Shown: in pieces, positions 6,810 to 13,508 of the stretch | How the letters are laid out: each line of letters opens with the position of its first letter | Position numbering within the stretch: the stretch's first letter is position 1 | Assembly: GCA_964599565.1 (NCBI GenBank) | Contig: CAZRFE010000072.1 | Span: forward strand, 1-13,508 | Direction: 5' to 3' | Length of the DNA: 13,508 nt | Source: JAJUFS01 sp964599565 | GTDB lineage: Bacteria > Pseudomonadota > Gammaproteobacteria > Natronospirales > JAJUFS01 | Program-made: the position numbers and the translations under genes | The notes under the pieces: model-generated | The model's input: only the letters and a program-made list of their open reading frames with translations | Databases searched by the model: none | Told to the model about the DNA's origin: nothing

Positions 6810-6826
6810 CGGCCTTCGGCTACACT
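6798..6826 (+). promoter_or_regulatory. Sigma-70-type promoter of the bio operon
   Basis: TTGGGT and TACACT are separated by 17 bases and lie about 60 bases upstream of the bioB start. It is the best sigma-70 match in the 201-base divergent gap between glrK and bioB. Both boxes are imperfect, as is common in GC-rich genomes. Confidence 0.5.
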
Positions 6827-6883
6827 GCCTGCCTTTCGAATCATCGGCCGTAAAGTCCGGCCCGCCCATACGGGAGATGTCCT

Positions 6884-7912
6884 ATGCGCCGCAGTTTTTC
6901 CCGCCCGCTGGGCGAAGTCCGCAGCGACTGGAGCCGCGCGGAGGTCGAGGCGCTGTTCGCGCTGCCGTTCAACGACCTTCTCTTCGAGGCGCAGCGCATC
7001 CACCGCGAGCACTTCGACCCGAACGAGGTCCAGGTCTCCACGCTGCTCAGCATCAAGACGGGCGCGTGCCCGGAAGACTGCGCCTACTGCCCGCAGTCGG
7101 TGCGCTACGACACGGGGCTTGAGCGCGAAGCGCTGATGCAGGTCGACCACGTCCTCGACCAGGCGAAGAACGCGAAGGCCAGCGGTGCGACGCGCTTCTG
7201 CATGGGCGCGGCCTACCGCTCGCCGAAGGACCGGCAGCTTGATGTCATCGTCGAGATGGTGAAGGGCGTGAAGGCGCTGGGGATGGAAACCTGCTGCACG
7301 CTCGGCATGCTCACCGAGGCGCAGGCCGTGCGCCTCAAGGACGCAGGGCTGGATTACTACAACCACAACATCGACACCTCGCCCGAGTACTACAAGGACA
7401 TCATCACCACGCGCACCTTCGAGGATCGCCTGAACACGCTCGAGAACGTGCGCAACGCGGGCATGAACGTCTGCTCCGGCGGCATCATCGGCATGGGCGA
7501 GGGGCTGACGGATCGCGCCGGCATGCTCACCGTGCTCGCGACGATGAAGAAGCATCCCGAGTCCGTGCCCATCAACCAGCTCGTGAAGGTCGAAGGCACG
7601 CCGCTGGATACGCAGGACGACCTCGACCCGATCGAATTCGTGCGCACGGTTGCCGTGGCGCGCATCCTCATGCCGAAGAGCCATGTGCGGCTGTCCGCAG
7701 GCCGCACGGCGATGAGCGATGAAATGCAGGCGCTGTGTTTCCTCGCCGGCGCGAACTCCATCTTCTACGGCGAGAAGCTGCTAACCACGCCGAACCCGGA
7801 ATCCAGCGACGACATGAAGCTGTTCGCCCGTCTCGGCATTCGCGCCGAAGCCCTGGCGCGCGTCGAGGAGCGCCGCGAAGAACACCGCGAACCGACAGCG
7901 GCACAGGCGTGA
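6884..7912 (+). CDS. bioB: Biotin synthase BioB
   Basis: A 342-residue radical SAM enzyme that inserts sulfur into dethiobiotin to give biotin, the last step of the pathway. The 4Fe-4S cluster motif CPEDCAYC (C62, C66, C69) is intact, as are the residues expected around the 2Fe-2S cluster: RFCMGAA, ETCCTLG, NVCSGGIIGMGE and VRLSAGR. The dethiobiotin-site block YYNHNIDTSPEYY is also present. The ATG at 6884 has GGGAG eight bases upstream. First gene of the operon; its TGA is followed after one base by the ATG of bioF, so the two are tightly coupled. A sigma-70-type promoter and a possible BirA operator lie upstream. Divergent from glrK. Confidence 0.98.
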   Translation: MRRSFSRPLGEVRSDWSRAEVEALFALPFNDLLFEAQRIHREHFDPNEVQVSTLLSIKTGACPEDCAYCPQSVRYDTGLEREALMQVDHVLDQAKNAKASGATRFCMGAAYRSPKDRQLDVIVEMVKGVKALGMETCCTLGMLTEAQAVRLKDAGLDYYNHNIDTSPEYYKDIITTRTFEDRLNTLENVRNAGMNVCSGGIIGMGEGLTDRAGMLTVLATMKKHPESVPINQLVKVEGTPLDTQDDLDPIEFVRTVAVARILMPKSHVRLSAGRTAMSDEMQALCFLAGANSIFYGEKLLTTPNPESSDDMKLFARLGIRAEALARVEERREEHREPTAAQA

Positions 7913-7913
7913 G

Positions 7914-9080
7914 ATGCGCAGGCGGCTTGACGATGCCGCGCTGCGCGAGGCGCTGAACGCGCGCGAACGCGATGCGCTGTATCGCCGGCGCCGTGTCATC
8001 GATTCCGCTGCCGGTCCGCGCGTTGTCATCGACGGGCGCGAGATGCTCGCGTTCTGCTCGAACGACTACCTCGGCCTTGCGAACGATCCGCGTCTCATCG
8101 AAGCGCAGTGCGCAGCCGCGAAACGCTACGGCGCGGGATCCGGCGCTGCGCATCTCGTCTCCGGGCATCTTCGCGTTCACGAGGAACTGGAAGAACGGCT
8201 CGCAGCATTCACCGGCCGCGAACGCGCGCTGCTGTTTTCCACCGGCTACATGGCAAACCTCGGCATTGCATCCGCGCTCGCCGGGCGCGGCGATCACGTG
8301 TACGAGGACCGTCTCAACCACGCGTCATTGCTGGACGCCGGCCTGCTGAGCGGCGCGAAGTTCTCGCGCTATGCACACGGCGATGTCGCGATGCTCGCGG
8401 CGAAACTTGGCTCGCAGGAGAGTGGTGCCGCGCTGGTGATGACGGACGGCGTCTTTTCCATGGACGGCGACATCGCGCCGCTGCGCGCACTTGCAGGAAC
8501 CTGCGCGGCGAACGACGCGCTGCTCGTTGTCGATGACGCGCACGGCATCGGTGTGCTCGGCGCAACCGGGCGCGGCGCGCTGGAACATTGCGGTATGACG
8601 GCAACGGACGTTCCCGTGCTGATGGGCACGCTCGGCAAGGCATTCGGTTCCTTCGGCGCGTTCGTTGCCGGTTCGCACGCGCTGATCGAAACCCTGATCA
8701 ACCACGCGCGCACTTATATATATACGACGGCACTGCCGCCGGCCGCGTCGGCCGCCTCGCTCGCCGCGCTCGGCGTCGTCGCATCGGAACCGGAGCGGCG
8801 CGAACGCCTGCACGCGCTGATTGCGCGTTTTCGTGACGGTGCTGCGTCGCTTGGCCTTGATCTCGCGGAATCGCCGACACCGATACAACCCGTCGTCGTC
8901 GGCGATGCAGCGCGCGCGATGCGCGTGTCCGAAGCATTGCTTGCGCGCGGTGTGCTGGTTACCGCGATTCGCCCGCCGACGGTGCCTGCGGGTACCGCGC
9001 GCCTGCGCGTGACGCTGAGCGCGGCGCACGCCGAAAGCGACGTGGATCGCCTGCTCGAAGCACTCGCGGCAGTCATGTAG
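7914..9080 (+). CDS. bioF: 8-amino-7-oxononanoate synthase BioF
   Basis: A 388-residue PLP-dependent enzyme of the alpha-oxoamine synthase family. It condenses pimeloyl-ACP with L-alanine to form KAPA, the first committed ring-precursor step. Seen are the substrate and cofactor motifs NDYLGLA, GSGAAHLVSGH, the cofactor Asp block LLVVDDAHGIGVLG, and the Schiff-base lysine K242 in TLGKAFGSFG. The later motif TYIYTTALPP explains the short AT-rich run near 8715. The start overlaps the end of bioB by spacing (TGA-G-ATG) and has only a weak ribosome site, so translation is probably coupled. The last two codons, ATG TAG, are the head of a REP palindrome. bioA, the next enzyme, is not in this window. 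Confidence 0.97.
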   Translation: MRRRLDDAALREALNARERDALYRRRRVIDSAAGPRVVIDGREMLAFCSNDYLGLANDPRLIEAQCAAAKRYGAGSGAAHLVSGHLRVHEELEERLAAFTGRERALLFSTGYMANLGIASALAGRGDHVYEDRLNHASLLDAGLLSGAKFSRYAHGDVAMLAAKLGSQESGAALVMTDGVFSMDGDIAPLRALAGTCAANDALLVVDDAHGIGVLGATGRGALEHCGMTATDVPVLMGTLGKAFGSFGAFVAGSHALIETLINHARTYIYTTALPPAASAASLAALGVVASEPERRERLHALIARFRDGAASLGLDLAESPTPIQPVVVGDAARAMRVSEALLARGVLVTAIRPPTVPAGTARLRVTLSAAHAESDVDRLLEALAAVM

Positions 9081-9098
9081 GAGCGGCTTTGGCCGCGA
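9077..9098 (+). repeat. Single GTAG-type REP palindrome between bioF and bioH
   Basis: A GTAG head followed by the hairpin GCGGC-TTTG-GCCGC, in the style of the GTAG-REP families of Pseudomonas and Stenotrophomonas, which are moved by RAYT transposases. The TAG of the head is the bioF stop codon. No inverted partner is seen before bioH. Confidence 0.7.
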
Positions 9099-9117
9099 TC
9101 ATCCGAAGGAATATTGC

Positions 9118-9888
9118 GTGCTGAACGTCGATGTCATCGGTTCCGGCCCGGATCTCGTGATGCTGCACGGCTGGGCGCTGCATTGCGGCGTGTTCGATGA
9201 AATTGCAGCGCCGCTTGCGAAGCGCTTTCGCGTGCATTTCATCGATCTGCCGGGGCACGGCCACAACGCGCACATCGAGCTGCCCGCGGACATCGACGAC
9301 GCGGCGGCGCTGGTGCTGGATGCCGCACCCGATGACGCGCACTGGCTCGGCTGGTCGCTGGGCGGAACGGTTGCGCTCGCCGCTGCAAGCCGCGCGCCCG
9401 GGCGCGTGAAGAAACTCGCGCTCGTTGCGAGCACGCCGCGGTTCGTCGCGAACGGGAGCTGGCCGCACGCGGTCGCGGAGGCGGATCTCGATCGCATGGC
9501 CGCGGATCTCGAACGCGACTTCCATGCAACGGTGAATGCCTTTCTCGCGTTGCAGGTGCTGGGCGACGAGCGCGCTGTCGAGTTGCTGCGGGATCTGCGC
9601 AGGATGGTGTTTGCGCACGGCGAGCCGCGCGCAACAAGCCTCGCGAACGGCCTGCGCATCCTGCACGATACGGATCTTCGCGCGCGCGCTGCGGCAGTCG
9701 AATCGCCGTTGCTTGTCGTCATGGGCGGGCGCGATCGCCTGACACCGCCTGCCGCGGGCGAGGCGCTGGCCGCGCTTGCGCCGCATGCGCGCGCCCTCGT
9801 GATGCGCAGGGCCGCGCACATGCCGTTCATTTCGCATCGCGAGGAATTCCTGCGGGAAGTGATGAATTTTCTTGAGGATGACCTCTAG
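9118..9888 (+). CDS. bioH: Pimeloyl-ACP methyl ester carboxylesterase BioH
   Basis: A 256-residue alpha/beta hydrolase, matching E. coli BioH (256). It removes the methyl group from pimeloyl-ACP methyl ester to end chain building and release pimeloyl-ACP for BioF. The catalytic triad is visible: S80 in GWSLGG, D206 in GGRDRLTP and H234 in AAHMPF; the oxyanion region is MLHGWAL. The start is GTG at 9118 with AAGGA seven bases upstream; no in-frame ATG nearby gives a family-length protein. It sits inside the bio operon between bioF and bioC, as in Pseudomonas, whereas E. coli keeps it elsewhere. A REP element lies in front and a REP pair starts at its TAG stop codon. Confidence 0.95.
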   Translation: MLNVDVIGSGPDLVMLHGWALHCGVFDEIAAPLAKRFRVHFIDLPGHGHNAHIELPADIDDAAALVLDAAPDDAHWLGWSLGGTVALAAASRAPGRVKKLALVASTPRFVANGSWPHAVAEADLDRMAADLERDFHATVNAFLALQVLGDERAVELLRDLRRMVFAHGEPRATSLANGLRILHDTDLRARAAAVESPLLVVMGGRDRLTPPAAGEALAALAPHARALVMRRAAHMPFISHREEFLREVMNFLEDDL

Positions 9889-9949
9889 GAGCGGCTTCAG
9901 CCGCAAACGGATGTTCGCACGATGCTTTCGCGGCTGAAGCCGCTCCCAC
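9885..9949. repeat. Inverted pair of REP palindromes between bioH and bioC
   Basis: Two head-to-head copies: the first at 9885-9907 (CTAG head) and the second, inverted, at 9926-9949. They share a perfect 17-bp inverted repeat, GGAGCGGCTTCAGCCGC at 9888-9904 and its complement at 9930-9946, with about 25 bases between. Each copy is also a hairpin by itself. The first copy supplies the bioH TAG stop codon. Such pairs resemble BIMEs and could stabilise the upstream mRNA or reduce transcription of the downstream genes. Confidence 0.8.
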
Positions 9950-9969
9950 ATGACGCTTCGGACACAGCC

Positions 9970-10860
9970 ATGAACGACAGGCAATTCGAACTCGACATCG
10001 CGCAGGTGCGCCGCGCGTTCGATCGCGCCGCGAAACATTACGACGCAAACGCGCCGCTGCAGCGCGAAGTGCGTGCGCGCCTGCTGGAGAAGCTCGAGCT
10101 TGTCACGCTGCAACCGCTTGCCGTGCTTGATGCAGGCTGCGGCCCTGGCGGCGCATTGAAACCGCTCGCGCGGCGTTTCCCGAAGGCAAGGCTCATCGCA
10201 CTCGATATCGCGCCGCACATGCTCGCACAAGCGCGGCGGAACAAGCCGTGGTTCCGAGCGCTTTCCACGCTTGAAGGCGATCTTGCGGACATGCCGCTCG
10301 CGGACGAGAGCGTGGACGTGGTGTTCTCGAACCTTGCGCTTCAATGGGTGAACGAACCGGATGACGCGTTCGTCGAGTTTCGCCGCGTGATGCGCGGCGG
10401 CGGGCTGATCGTGTTCTCGACGTTCGGTCCCGACACGCTGAAGGAACTGCGCGCAGCGTGGTCCGAGGTGGATGGCTACACGCACGTGAACCGTTTTCTT
10501 GATCTCCATGACATCGGCGATGCGCTGGTGCGAACCGGCTTCACCGAAGTGGTCATGGACGTCGAGCATTTCACGCTCACGTACGACCGCGCCGAAGGGT
10601 TGCTGCGCGACCTCAAGGCGATCGGCGCGCACAACGTGAACGCGGGGCGCGCGCACGGGCTCACCGGGCGCAAGCGGTTCGCGGCGTTCGAGCAGGCATA
10701 CGAGAAGTTTCGCAGCGATGGAAAGCTGCCGGCGACCTATGAAGTGGTGTACGGCACGGCATGGCTGCCGGAACTGCCGAAAGGCGTGCGCTACGTCCGC
10801 GATGGCGCGGTGAGCGCGGACGAGTTGCGTCGCTCGCTGAAGGAAAGAAAGAACATGTAG
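9970..10860 (+). CDS. bioC: Malonyl-ACP O-methyltransferase BioC
   Basis: A 296-residue SAM-dependent methyltransferase that methylates malonyl-ACP so the fatty-acid machinery can build the pimeloyl chain. It starts with the BioC signature RRAFDRAAKHYDANAPLQREV in its first 34 residues. The SAM site motif VLDAGCGPGG is at 52-61, the acidic residue in LIALDI at 75-80, and motif GDLADMPL near 103-110. It is longer than E. coli BioC (251) through a C-terminal extension (FEQAYEKFRSDGKLPATYEV and beyond) seen in pseudomonad-type BioC. The open frame begins at 9922, but that stretch is REP sequence, so I take the ATG at 9970; its ribosome site is weak. It ends in ATG TAG, formed by a REP head. Confidence 0.94.
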   Translation: MNDRQFELDIAQVRRAFDRAAKHYDANAPLQREVRARLLEKLELVTLQPLAVLDAGCGPGGALKPLARRFPKARLIALDIAPHMLAQARRNKPWFRALSTLEGDLADMPLADESVDVVFSNLALQWVNEPDDAFVEFRRVMRGGGLIVFSTFGPDTLKELRAAWSEVDGYTHVNRFLDLHDIGDALVRTGFTEVVMDVEHFTLTYDRAEGLLRDLKAIGAHNVNAGRAHGLTGRKRFAAFEQAYEKFRSDGKLPATYEVVYGTAWLPELPKGVRYVRDGAVSADELRRSLKERKNM

Positions 10861-10904
10861 CGCGGCTTTGCCGCGATTCTTCAACTCGCGGCAAAAGCCG
10901 CGCC
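10857..10904. repeat. Inverted pair of REP palindromes between bioC and bioD
   Basis: First copy at 10857-10876 (GTAG head, CGCGGC-TTT-GCCGCG hairpin) and an inverted copy at 10886-10904 with one extra base in its loop, nine bases apart. The two can also pair with each other. The TAG of the first copy is the stop codon of bioC. The variant (CGCGGC in place of GAGCGGC) differs from the bioF-bioH and bioH-bioC elements, so this is a second subfamily or a diverged copy. Confidence 0.75.
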
Positions 10905-10921
10905 TGGCAGTCGGAATGACA

Positions 10922-11596
10922 ATGACCAACGGGTTCTTCATCACGGGCACGGACACGGAAGTCGGCAAGACGACCGTCGCCTGCGGAATCGTGCACGCGC
11001 TCGCGGCGCGAGGCGGAACGGTTGCGGTGATGAAACCTGTCGCGAGCGGCTGCCGCGAAACCGGCGACGGGCTGCGCAACGACGATGCCGAGGCGCTGAT
11101 CCGCGCGAGCGGCCGCGACTGGGATTACGCCACGGTGAACCCGTACGCCTTCGCGCCCGCGATCGCGCCGCATATCGCCGCCGCGGAGGCAGGCGTTGCG
11201 CTCTCTCTTGAACACCTGGTGGCGGTATTCGAATCGCTGCGCGCCGGCGCGGATCGCATCGTGGTGGAAGGTGCGGGCGGTTTCCGCATTCCGCTTGGTG
11301 CGTCGTTCGACAGCGCGGATCTCGCCGCGCGGCTCGGCCTGCCGATCGTGCTGGTGGTGGGCTTGCGGCTCGGCTGCATCAACCACGCGCTGCTGACGGC
11401 GGAAGCCATCCGCGCGCGCGGGCTGGAATTCGCGGGCTGGGTGGGCAACGTGTCCGCCACCGGCATGCCCGTCATGGACGCGAACATCGCAACGCTGCGC
11501 GATGTGTTGCCCGCGCCGTGTCTTGGCATCGTGCCGCACCTGGCCGTGCCTGGTCCCGCGCGCGTGGCTGCCGCGTTGTCGCCGGCATTCGGCTGA
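10922..11596 (+). CDS. bioD: Dethiobiotin synthetase BioD
   Basis: A 224-residue P-loop enzyme (E. coli BioD is 225 as I recall). It uses ATP and CO2 to close the ureido ring of DAPA, giving dethiobiotin. The nucleotide-binding motif GTDTEVGKTT is at 9-18, the catalytic lysine block MKPVASGC at 37-44, and the glycine loop VVEGAGGFRIPL near 114-125; GCINHALLT near 151-159 is also typical. I chose the ATG at 10922 because GGA lies six bases upstream and the distance to the P-loop fits the family; an ATG at 10916 would add two residues. The open frame extends to a TTG at 10868, but that part is REP sequence. Last gene of the bio operon; no clear terminator is visible in the following 261 bases. 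Confidence 0.96.
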   Translation: MTNGFFITGTDTEVGKTTVACGIVHALAARGGTVAVMKPVASGCRETGDGLRNDDAEALIRASGRDWDYATVNPYAFAPAIAPHIAAAEAGVALSLEHLVAVFESLRAGADRIVVEGAGGFRIPLGASFDSADLAARLGLPIVLVVGLRLGCINHALLTAEAIRARGLEFAGWVGNVSATGMPVMDANIATLRDVLPAPCLGIVPHLAVPGPARVAAALSPAFG

Positions 11597-11697
11597 AATG
11601 CCGTACACCGCGGGACGTTTTGCGTTTCCACCCGCAGTTCTGGTAACAACCTGCTGTAATCAAAGGAAAAAGTCAGGCCGTGACGACGCCCGCGAAG

Positions 11698-11726
11698 TTG
11701 CGAAGCAGGGGGGCTTGAAGTAGCAT
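11698..11726 (+). promoter_or_regulatory. Sigma-70-type promoter of the cox operon
   Basis: TTGCGA and TAGCAT with a 17-base spacer, about 130 bases upstream of coxB in the 261-base gap after bioD. It is the best match in the gap and implies that coxB is transcribed apart from the bio genes, with a leader of roughly 125 bases. Confidence 0.5.
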
Positions 11727-11754
11727 ACGCGCCTGATTTTGCACCGGTTCGACC

Positions 11755-11785
11755 GCGGGGCCACGAAGGGAGCTTTCGCCCCCGC
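11755..11785 (+). other. Hairpin in the coxB leader
   Basis: GCGGGG (11755-11760) pairs with CCCCGC (11780-11785), with a second inner stem CGAA / TTCG inside. It would form in the untranslated leader of coxB and has no T-run, so it is not a terminator. A regulatory role is possible but nothing in the sequence proves it. Confidence 0.35.
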
Positions 11786-11857
11786 ATTGCCTGCCGCAAC
11801 CGGCTCCGCATGGCAAACACGACTCACCATCTTTCGGAAACTGGGAGTGACCATCGC

Positions 11858-13075
11858 ATGTGCTTCACCAAGATGAAGGCTGCGCTGCGTGGACTGGCGG
11901 CAGTCGCGCTGTCAGCCGCCTCGACGTCGGCGCTGGCTGATTACGCGCTCAACATGCCGCAAGGCGTCACCGACATCAGCCAGGAAGTCTACGACCTGCA
12001 CATGATCGTGCTCTGGATCTGCGTGATCATCGGCGTTCTCGTGTTCGGCGCGATGATCGCCTCCATCATCCTGCACCGCAGATCGAAGCATCCCGTTCCC
12101 GCGACCTGGCATCACCATACGGGTGTCGAGATCGTCTGGACGACGATCCCCTTCCTGATTCTCATCGGCATGGCGGTTCCCGCCGCGCGCACGCTGATCA
12201 AGATGGAAGACTTCCGCGCGTCCGACGTGTCCATCAAGGTCACCGGCCTGCAGTGGAAGTGGAAATACGACTACCTCATCACCGACGAGAACGGCGTCGA
12301 CCGCGGCTTCGGCTTCTACTCGACGCTGGACGCCGAGTCGAACGCGATCCGCCAGACCGGCTCCGGTCTTGATCCCGCATCGAAGGAAAACTACCTGCTG
12401 GACGTGGACAACCGTGTCGTCGTTCCCGTCGGGCAGAAGGTCCGCCTGCTGATCACCTCCGCCGACGTGATCCACGCCTGGTGGGTGCCGGCGTTCGCCG
12501 CGAAGAAGGACGCCGTCCCGGGTTTCGTGAATGAAATCTGGTTCCGCGTCAACGAGCCCGGCGTCTACCGCGGCCAGTGCGCGGAGCTGTGCGGCCGCGA
12601 TCACGGCTTCATGCCGATCGTTGTCGAGGCGATGCCGCAGGCGCAGTACGACGCGTGGGTGGCGGAACGGCAGCAGAAGGCCGGCGTTGCGGCGGTTGCT
12701 GCAACTGAAGGTGCGGCCGCCGCGGCGGACAGTGCACCGGCAGCCGAGGCCGCGCCGCAGGAATGGACGATGGAAACCGCGATGCAGCTCGGCGAGAAGG
12801 TCTACAACACGAACTGCTCGGCCTGCCACCAGCAGAACGGCGAAGGTCTTGCCGCTGCGGGTTTCCCTGGCCTGAAGGGCAGCGCGCTCATCACGGGTGA
12901 TGTCGTTGCGCACGCCGATGTCGTCATCAACGGCCGCCCGGGCACCGCGATGGCGGCGTTCGCAGGCATGCTGAACGACGAGGAGATTGCTGCCGTCATG
13001 ACTTACGAGCGCAACGCCTGGGGCCAGGACAGTGGCGATCTCGTGAAACCTTCCGACATCAAGGCCGCGCGCTGA
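11858..13075 (+). CDS. coxB: Cytochrome c oxidase subunit II with fused cytochrome c domain
   Basis: A 405-residue subunit of an aa3/caa3-type terminal oxidase. An N-terminal signal segment (to about 27) is followed by two membrane helices (about 49-72 and 93-113) and a periplasmic CuA domain with ligands H206 (VIHAWW), C241, E243, C245, H249 and M252 in CAELCGRDHGFM. After an Ala-rich linker (276-300) comes a fused cytochrome c with heme motif CSACH (C320, C323, H324) and probable Met ligand M365 (GTAMAAF). The fused domain should feed electrons to CuA directly. I chose the ATG at 11858 (GGGAG ten bases upstream, signal peptide follows at once); an in-frame ATG at 11810 would place 16 polar residues ahead of the signal, and M6 is also possible. 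coxA follows after 74 bases. Confidence 0.95.
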   Translation: MCFTKMKAALRGLAAVALSAASTSALADYALNMPQGVTDISQEVYDLHMIVLWICVIIGVLVFGAMIASIILHRRSKHPVPATWHHHTGVEIVWTTIPFLILIGMAVPAARTLIKMEDFRASDVSIKVTGLQWKWKYDYLITDENGVDRGFGFYSTLDAESNAIRQTGSGLDPASKENYLLDVDNRVVVPVGQKVRLLITSADVIHAWWVPAFAAKKDAVPGFVNEIWFRVNEPGVYRGQCAELCGRDHGFMPIVVEAMPQAQYDAWVAERQQKAGVAAVAATEGAAAAADSAPAAEAAPQEWTMETAMQLGEKVYNTNCSACHQQNGEGLAAAGFPGLKGSALITGDVVAHADVVINGRPGTAMAAFAGMLNDEEIAAVMTYERNAWGQDSGDLVKPSDIKAAR

Positions 13076-13077
13076 AC

Positions 13078-13095
13078 CGCGCCCGAGTGGGCGCG
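13078..13095 (+). other. Intercistronic hairpin between coxB and coxA
   Basis: A perfect 7-bp stem CGCGCCC / GGGCGCG with loop GAGT, starting two bases after the coxB stop codon. No T-run follows. It may set the relative amounts or stability of the coxB and coxA messages; this is inference. Confidence 0.45.
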
Positions 13096-13149
13096 CCGGG
13101 TGCGCGCTGAAGCAATACGGCGCTGAATACGCGCAGAGGACCAGGACAA

Positions 13150-13508
13150 ATGAGCACGACTTCCGCAGCCATTCACAACCACGATCACCATGATCATGCC
13201 TTGACCGGCTGGCGCCGCTGGGTGTTCACGACGAACCACAAGGACATCGGCACGATGTACCTGCTGTTCTCGCTGGCGATGTTCATCGTCGGCGGATCGT
13301 TCGCCATGATCATCCGCCTCGAGCTTTTCCAGCCGGGCATGCAGTGGGTCGATCCGATGTTCTTCAACCAGATGACCACCATGCATGCGCTGGCGATGAT
13401 CTTCGGCGCCGTCATGCCCGCGTGGGTCGGTCTTGCGAACTGGATGATCCCGCTGATGATCGGCGCGCCGGACATGGCGCTGCCGCGCATGAACAACTGG
13501 TCGTTCTG
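13150..13508 (+). CDS. coxA: Cytochrome c oxidase subunit I, 5' part (runs off the window)
   Basis: The first 119 codons of the catalytic heme-copper subunit; the frame is open to the window edge. The block WVFTTNHKDIGTMYLLFSL begins the first membrane helix, as is typical of subunit I. The second helix contains MTTMHALAMIFGAVMPA, whose histidine is the expected axial ligand of the low-spin heme a, followed by ANWMIPLMIGAPDMALPRMN. The ATG at 13150 has AGGA nearby (AGAGGACCAGGACAA). The N-terminal tail is unusually His/Asp rich (residues 8-16, IHNHDHHDH). It is next to coxB in the usual order; subunit III and assembly genes probably follow outside the window. Confidence 0.96.
   Translation, partial: MSTTSAAIHNHDHHDHALTGWRRWVFTTNHKDIGTMYLLFSLAMFIVGGSFAMIIRLELFQPGMQWVDPMFFNQMTTMHALAMIFGAVMPAWVGLANWMIPLMIGAPDMALPRMNNWSF

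Noticed and set aside
6683..6883. A glmY-like small RNA gene upstream of glrK, as in E. coli
   Set aside because: The gap is only 201 bases, is taken by the bioB promoter region, and shows no sigma-54 promoter or terminator hairpin for such an RNA.
8714..8725. TATATATA run inside a GC-rich gene, possibly a promoter or insertion scar
   Set aside because: It encodes the conserved TYIYTT motif of BioF, so protein constraint explains it.
9922..9969. An earlier ATG that would lengthen BioC by 16 residues
   Set aside because: The added codons are the inverted REP copy, and the BioC family signature begins right after the ATG at 9970.
9073..11079. A 668-codon minus-strand open frame across bioH, bioC and bioD
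   Set aside because: It crosses three well-defined plus-strand enzymes and three REP elements, and its product has no recognisable domain.

Overview
The window is GC-rich, densely coded bacterial chromosome. It is most likely from a gammaproteobacterium, with Xanthomonadales or a relative as my best guess. The reasons are a glrK-qseG-glrR (qseEGF) operon, a bioB-bioF-bioH-bioC-bioD biotin operon, a cytochrome oxidase subunit II carrying a fused cytochrome c domain, and GTAG-headed REP palindromes like those of Pseudomonas, Stenotrophomonas and Xanthomonas. Placement below class level is inference.

Positions 1-6682 are read on the minus strand. From left to right they hold comF, a secreted protein with eight EF-hand loops, an acidic outer-membrane beta-barrel, a small secreted protein with two EF-hands, and the three-gene operon glrK (sensor kinase), qseG (lipoprotein) and glrR (sigma-54 activator), whose genes overlap. 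Intrinsic terminators follow the barrel gene and the small EF-hand gene. From 6884 to the end everything is read on the plus strand: the five bio genes, then coxB and the first 119 codons of coxA, which runs off the window. The bio genes convert malonyl-ACP to a pimeloyl-ACP ester (BioC), free the pimeloyl-ACP (BioH), and then build KAPA (BioF), dethiobiotin (BioD) and biotin (BioB). bioA, also needed, is not here.

The most interesting signal is the 229-base gap between glrR and the small EF-hand gene. It holds an exact TGTC-N10-GACA palindrome, the motif known for enterobacterial GlrR. About 160 bases downstream, pointing at the EF-hand gene, is a near-consensus sigma-54 promoter (GGCACG-N4-TTGCA). 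GlrR here also keeps the GAFTGA loop and a Fis-type helix that resembles the E. coli protein as I recall it. The simplest reading is that GlrKR directly controls a secreted calcium-binding protein, instead of the GlmY small RNA it controls in E. coli. With a second EF-hand protein and a barrel with acidic loops beside it, this suggests a calcium- or envelope-related module.

Other points: a possible BirA operator overlaps the bioB promoter, and at three consecutive bio gene junctions the TAG stop codon is the head of a REP palindrome. No tRNA, rRNA, CRISPR array, insertion sequence or prophage gene is visible, and no stretch longer than 300 bases lacks a gene.
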